64,000 bases of DNA from Mangifera indica (Eukaryota; Streptophyta; Magnoliopsida; Sapindales; Anacardiaceae), in the NCBI RefSeq assembly GCF_011075055.1, contig NC_058154.1, positions 4,258,501-4,322,500 of the forward strand. Direction: 5' to 3'. The notes beneath the pieces are model-generated. The model made no database searches, had not been told where the DNA came from, and saw only the letters and a program-made list of their open reading frames with translations. Below, piece after piece: positions 60,472 to 64,000 of this stretch (within the stretch, counting starts at the first letter, position 1; each line of letters opens with the position of its first letter). The translations under genes were made by a program, and so were the position numbers.

Positions 60472-62708
60472 ATGGCGAGTTTTATCATCACGGAATGTAG
60501 TTTAAGGCCTCTCCCACAAGTTCTTTTTCCTAAACGAAGAATTGGAGTGAACCCAACAAAGGCCGGATTTTTACACTCAAGCAACTCTCTAACAGATCTA
60601 AAGTATTCTATTAATTTTTCCAGGGATTTTTCAAGGGACAGAAATTGGGGGCTAAAAGTGAGTGCCCCTTTGAGAGTAGATACATTAGATGAAGATGAGG
60701 GGGAAGATAGAATCAATCCTGTTAATGGGATTGAAAATAAAGAAGAAGGAGAAGCTGAATTTAATCCTGGGGCGCCCCCTCCTTTTAAGCTTGCTGATAT
60801 TAGAGCCGCAATACCAAAGCATTGTTGGGTGAAAGATCCATGGAGGTCTATGAGCTATGTTGTTAGAGATGTTGTGGCAGCTTTTGGCTTGGCTGCCATC
60901 GCCGCTTATCTTAACAACTGGGTTGTTTGGCCTTTGTACTGGGCTGCTCAAGGAACCATGTTTTGGGCTCTTTTTGTGCTTGGTCATGACTGGTAATGAT
61001 ATGTCTTTTGTTTTTTCTTTATAAATCTCTTGGCCCTATTCCTTAGTTATACTTTGGATATTAATCTTCGGATTTGAATATGCAGTGGTCATGGAAGCTT
61101 TTCCAATAATCCTAAGTTGAATTCTGTAGTGGGACATTTGCTGCATTCTTCAATTCTGGTTCCTTATCATGGATGGTATACTCCTGATTGATTTAATTTA
61201 TTCTAATTTGTGAGAATAACCTTCTGTATTAATAATCTTAGTATCATCTTGTTATGCTTTTTTGAAGTTTATCATATTCTGGATAGAGGCCTTAGAGGTA
61301 TCTCTGATATATGCTATGATTAAATTCGCAGGAGAATCAGCCACAGAACTCATCATCAAAATCATGGCCATGTTGAGAATGATGAATCATGGCACCCTGT
61401 TAGTTATATCCTCTGTTTTTGTTCTGGCATCTTACTGTCTGTAATTCTATTTCTTCTTCAAGTTTCAAAGTAAATATTTCCCTGTCTATTTTTTGCAGTT
61501 GTCTGAGAAAATATACAAAAATTTGGATAAAGCTACAAGAATTTTGCGTTTCACTCTGCCATTTCCCATGCTTGCATACCCATTTTATCTCGTAAGTATC
61601 TGGTATATTTTTTTATCAATAAATGATTGAGCACAAACTTAAGGCTATAAATAATTTGAAGAAATTAGCTGCTGGAGCTGAATATAATTTTTATTACAAA
61701 TTACAGTGGAATAGAAGTCCTGGGAAGAGTGGTTCTCACTTTGATCCAAACAGCGATTTGTTTGTCCCAAGTGAAAGGGAAGATGTGATCACTTCTACCT
61801 TATGTTGGACGGCCATGGCTGCTTTGCTAGTGGGTTTATCCTTTGTATTGGGCCCTATGCAAATGCTTAAACTCTACGGCATCCCATACTGGGTATGTCT
61901 CATTTGTCTCTAACTCGAGAAATAAGAAAAATAGCAAGTTTTGATCCCCAGTCAAAGAATGCAATTTTAACAAGACTTTGCTTCATTTATAGGTTTTTGT
62001 TATGTGGTTGGATTTGGTGACATATTTGCATCACCATGGTCACGGAGAAAAGCTCCCCTGGTATCGTGGGAAGGTAGGAGTTTGTTAGCCTAATGCATCT
62101 TTTTTTAAGCTTGCTTGATTTTTGTGTTTCTGGAACTTAACATTTGGGAAATTTGCTAGTCTCAACTGCCTTTGTATTTTGCTTAAGCAACTTTTTGTGA
62201 TACCATAGAACAAAAAAAAAAAAAAAAAAAAAAAAAAAGGCCATAGAAATTTTCATGTTGAATTCCTCCTGGCTTATACTGTACAGGAGTGGAGCTATTT
62301 GAGAGGAGGGCTTACAACGCTTGATCGAGATTATGGATGGATTAATAACATCCACCATGATATTGGAACCCATGTCATTCACCATCTCTTCCCACAGATA
62401 CCACACTACCATTTAGTGGAAGCAGTAAGTATATCACTTCAACTGAGTAAACCAGTTTTATTATCAACTTTTGAGAAACAATTTGTTTTGCATCTTTCCT
62501 AATTATTTAAAATGTGAAAACTGTGTAGACTGAGGCTGCTAAACCGGTACTTGGAAAATATTATCGCAAGCCTAGTAAATCAGGACCTCTACCTCTCCAC
62601 CTAATTGGAAGTTTGATCAGAAGTTTGAAAAAAGATCATTATGTCAGTGATAATGGCGATGTTGTGTACTACCGGACCGACCCAAAGCTGAAGTGCTCAT
62701 CCAGATGA
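60472..62708 (+). CDS. FAD7: Chloroplast omega-3 fatty-acid desaturase (FAD7/FAD8 type), 8 exons, 451 aa
   Basis: The enzyme converts 18:2 and 16:2 chains of plastid galactolipids to 18:3 and 16:3 using ferredoxin. Exons: 60472-60992, 61086-61175, 61332-61398, 61499-61591, 61707-61892, 61993-62073, 62287-62424, 62529-62708 (1356 bp). The start [20 protein letters not shown] fits FAD7/FAD8 transit peptides and is preferred to an in-frame ATG 27 bp upstream. [20 protein letters not shown] opens the mature part. The three histidine boxes are HDCGH (spanning exons 1-2), HRTHH (exon 3) and HVIHH (exon 7, about 62373). Exon 5 carries the membrane stretch [20 protein letters not shown]. Ending without a KxKxx-type ER signal also fits a plastid form. 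FAD7 and FAD8 cannot be told apart here. Confidence 0.96.
62212..62238. repeat. Poly(A) run in FAD7 intron 6
   Basis: A 27-bp run of A lies 49 bp before the exon 7 acceptor; such runs are prone to length change. Confidence 0.95.
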
Positions 62709-64000
62709 GCTTAAAGCTTTCATATATAGCGTTTCTCAGCCAATGCGGTGATGGGTAGCAAGCTCTTTATCTTGAATTAGTATTGCTTGAACTTGAGCAA
62801 TCAGAGAGGTTGTATTGACATGTTATGAACTCCTGCAGTGATATGAAGAGGAGTGATACCCAAAAGACAGATTATTTAGGCAGAAGAGACGTGAGGTGTT
62901 GTTCTTAAAATTCTGAAGGGAAAGTGTATATTAAATCCTGAAGATTTATTTAGGTCTTGAGCATTATTTATTCATGGATTATTTGGTCAAAACCTGAAAT
63001 TATATGAAAAGGTGATGTTTTTACCCAAGCAGTACAAAATATAATCCAAATAATGGCATGGCTTCGTTCGTTATCATCCCCCATATTTAATCACGGGCTG
63101 TCGTTGACAAATGAATTGCAATGTCATTTTCTTGCCCATACTCGTGGTTGTGAATTGCCTACTTCAATGTGCCTTTTTTCAAGATGGTCTCACTCTCAAT
63201 ATATTGACAAGCAAGTTCAAGCATTAATTTATGAGATAGAATGAATACTAGGTCTAGGTTCACCTATGATGAGTCGACCCAATCTGGATACTTAAATTAT
63301 CAAAAGCAGTTGATTGAAAGTTAGAAGACAGTTAGACACTTATAAATATGTCTAAAACTACCTCTTCAAGAGAAATTTTCTTTTCTTCTCCCTAGGAACC
63401 AAAACAAGAAATCGCAAAAACCAAAGTCTTCCAATCAAAGTGCAGTACTCGGGCAAATAGGGTTGTGAAAAAGACTTACGTCAGATCCTCAGAATGCATT
63501 CAAATCATCCATCAAACAACTGTGAATCCGGTTACAATTTTATGGTTACTATAATTTTTAGAATCACATAATTATTTCTAACATTAGCATCAAGGCAAGG
63601 GTTCAATGAATTGTTGCTATTCTATAAACATTTTATCTAAATTTTTTGAGATCAAATGAATATTTGTTAAAATTCAAATTTTTAGATTTAATTCATCCAA
63701 GTTGCAAGAAATTGAAATGTGTAAACGTGCTAGAATGATTACTAGATACATTTTACATATATTGGATTGAAAATCACATGGAAATAACATCAAAATCGAT
63801 GAAAATTAACCAAATACTGAAAGCTTAAATCGTGACATTCAAGTCACCGTTTTGCTTGATTTAGGTGACGCCAATTATTGGTATGATTAGGATCATCGAC
63901 ATAAGATGTTCAAAAGCCCTATGGTGTCGTTGATGATAGATAGCCGAAATTCTTGAATTGGACAACAATAGAATTAGAGTTCTTCATGGGAATTCGGGTT
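62709..64000. other. FAD7 3' flank and intergenic DNA
   Basis: The first 250 bp likely hold the 3' UTR. Beyond it no gene is recognised; the frame 63053-63244 has no known similarity or splice partner. Confidence 0.5.

Noticed and set aside
60375..60987. Minus-strand frames opposite FAD7 exon 1
   Set aside because: They are antisense shadows of a clear desaturase exon.

Overview
This window looks like AT-rich nuclear DNA from a eudicot. The genes are interrupted by many introns, the intergenic space is dominated by degenerate Mutator-like (MULE), hAT, Copia and other LTR elements, and one encoded protein is a plastid omega-3 desaturase. There is no bacterial, organellar or viral gene organisation. 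I cannot name the species.

Layout. Positions 1-31,400 are almost entirely transposon-derived: a hAT element with a decayed transposase (about 1.7-4.9 kb), a 147-bp tandem array (5.2-6.2 kb), a decayed MULE transposase facing a DUF1985-like reading frame (6.2-9.2 kb), and a degenerate 60-bp array joined to an element end (9.3-12.3 kb). A decayed copy of the chloroplast CGFS glutaredoxin GRXS16 (12.5-15.7 kb) is the only host-gene relic there. It is followed by a 5.3-kb MULE with about 690-bp terminal inverted repeats, a 9-bp target-site duplication and four near-identical 420-bp promoter-like units (15.9-21.2 kb), then nested direct repeats and a second, inverted copy of the 9-12-kb element. 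Six members of a palindromic, 9-bp-TSD element family (ends GGCCAAAGGACTATTTCCC) are scattered from 27 to 49 kb; three sit side by side just upstream of the first intact gene.

Four apparently intact genes occupy the right half. They are a SAC8-type phosphoinositide phosphatase (31.6-39.3 kb, +, 20 exons, 591 aa, with a likely minor-spliceosome intron), a tomosyn/LGL-like WD40 protein with a C-terminal SNARE-like helix (50.3-58.3 kb, +, 24 exons, 1113 aa), a SelT-like thioredoxin-fold protein lacking one cysteine of its CxxC motif (59.1-59.9 kb, -, 3 exons, 203 aa), and a plastid omega-3 fatty-acid desaturase FAD7/FAD8 (60.5-62.7 kb, +, 8 exons, 451 aa). Each reconstructed exon chain is a multiple of three with no internal stop. 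From 39.3 to 50 kb the two gene areas are separated by a structurally complete short LTR retrotransposon (41.3-43.8 kb), a truncated Copia element with LTR, primer-binding site, long repetitive leader and gag start (45.0-47.5 kb), and two more palindromic elements.

The genes do not form a pathway in the bacterial sense. SAC8 and the tomosyn-like protein both act in membrane trafficking, and SelT and FAD7 share a 551-bp divergent promoter region. I recall that the Arabidopsis tomosyn-like gene also lies next to FAD8, so this pair may be conserved microsynteny.
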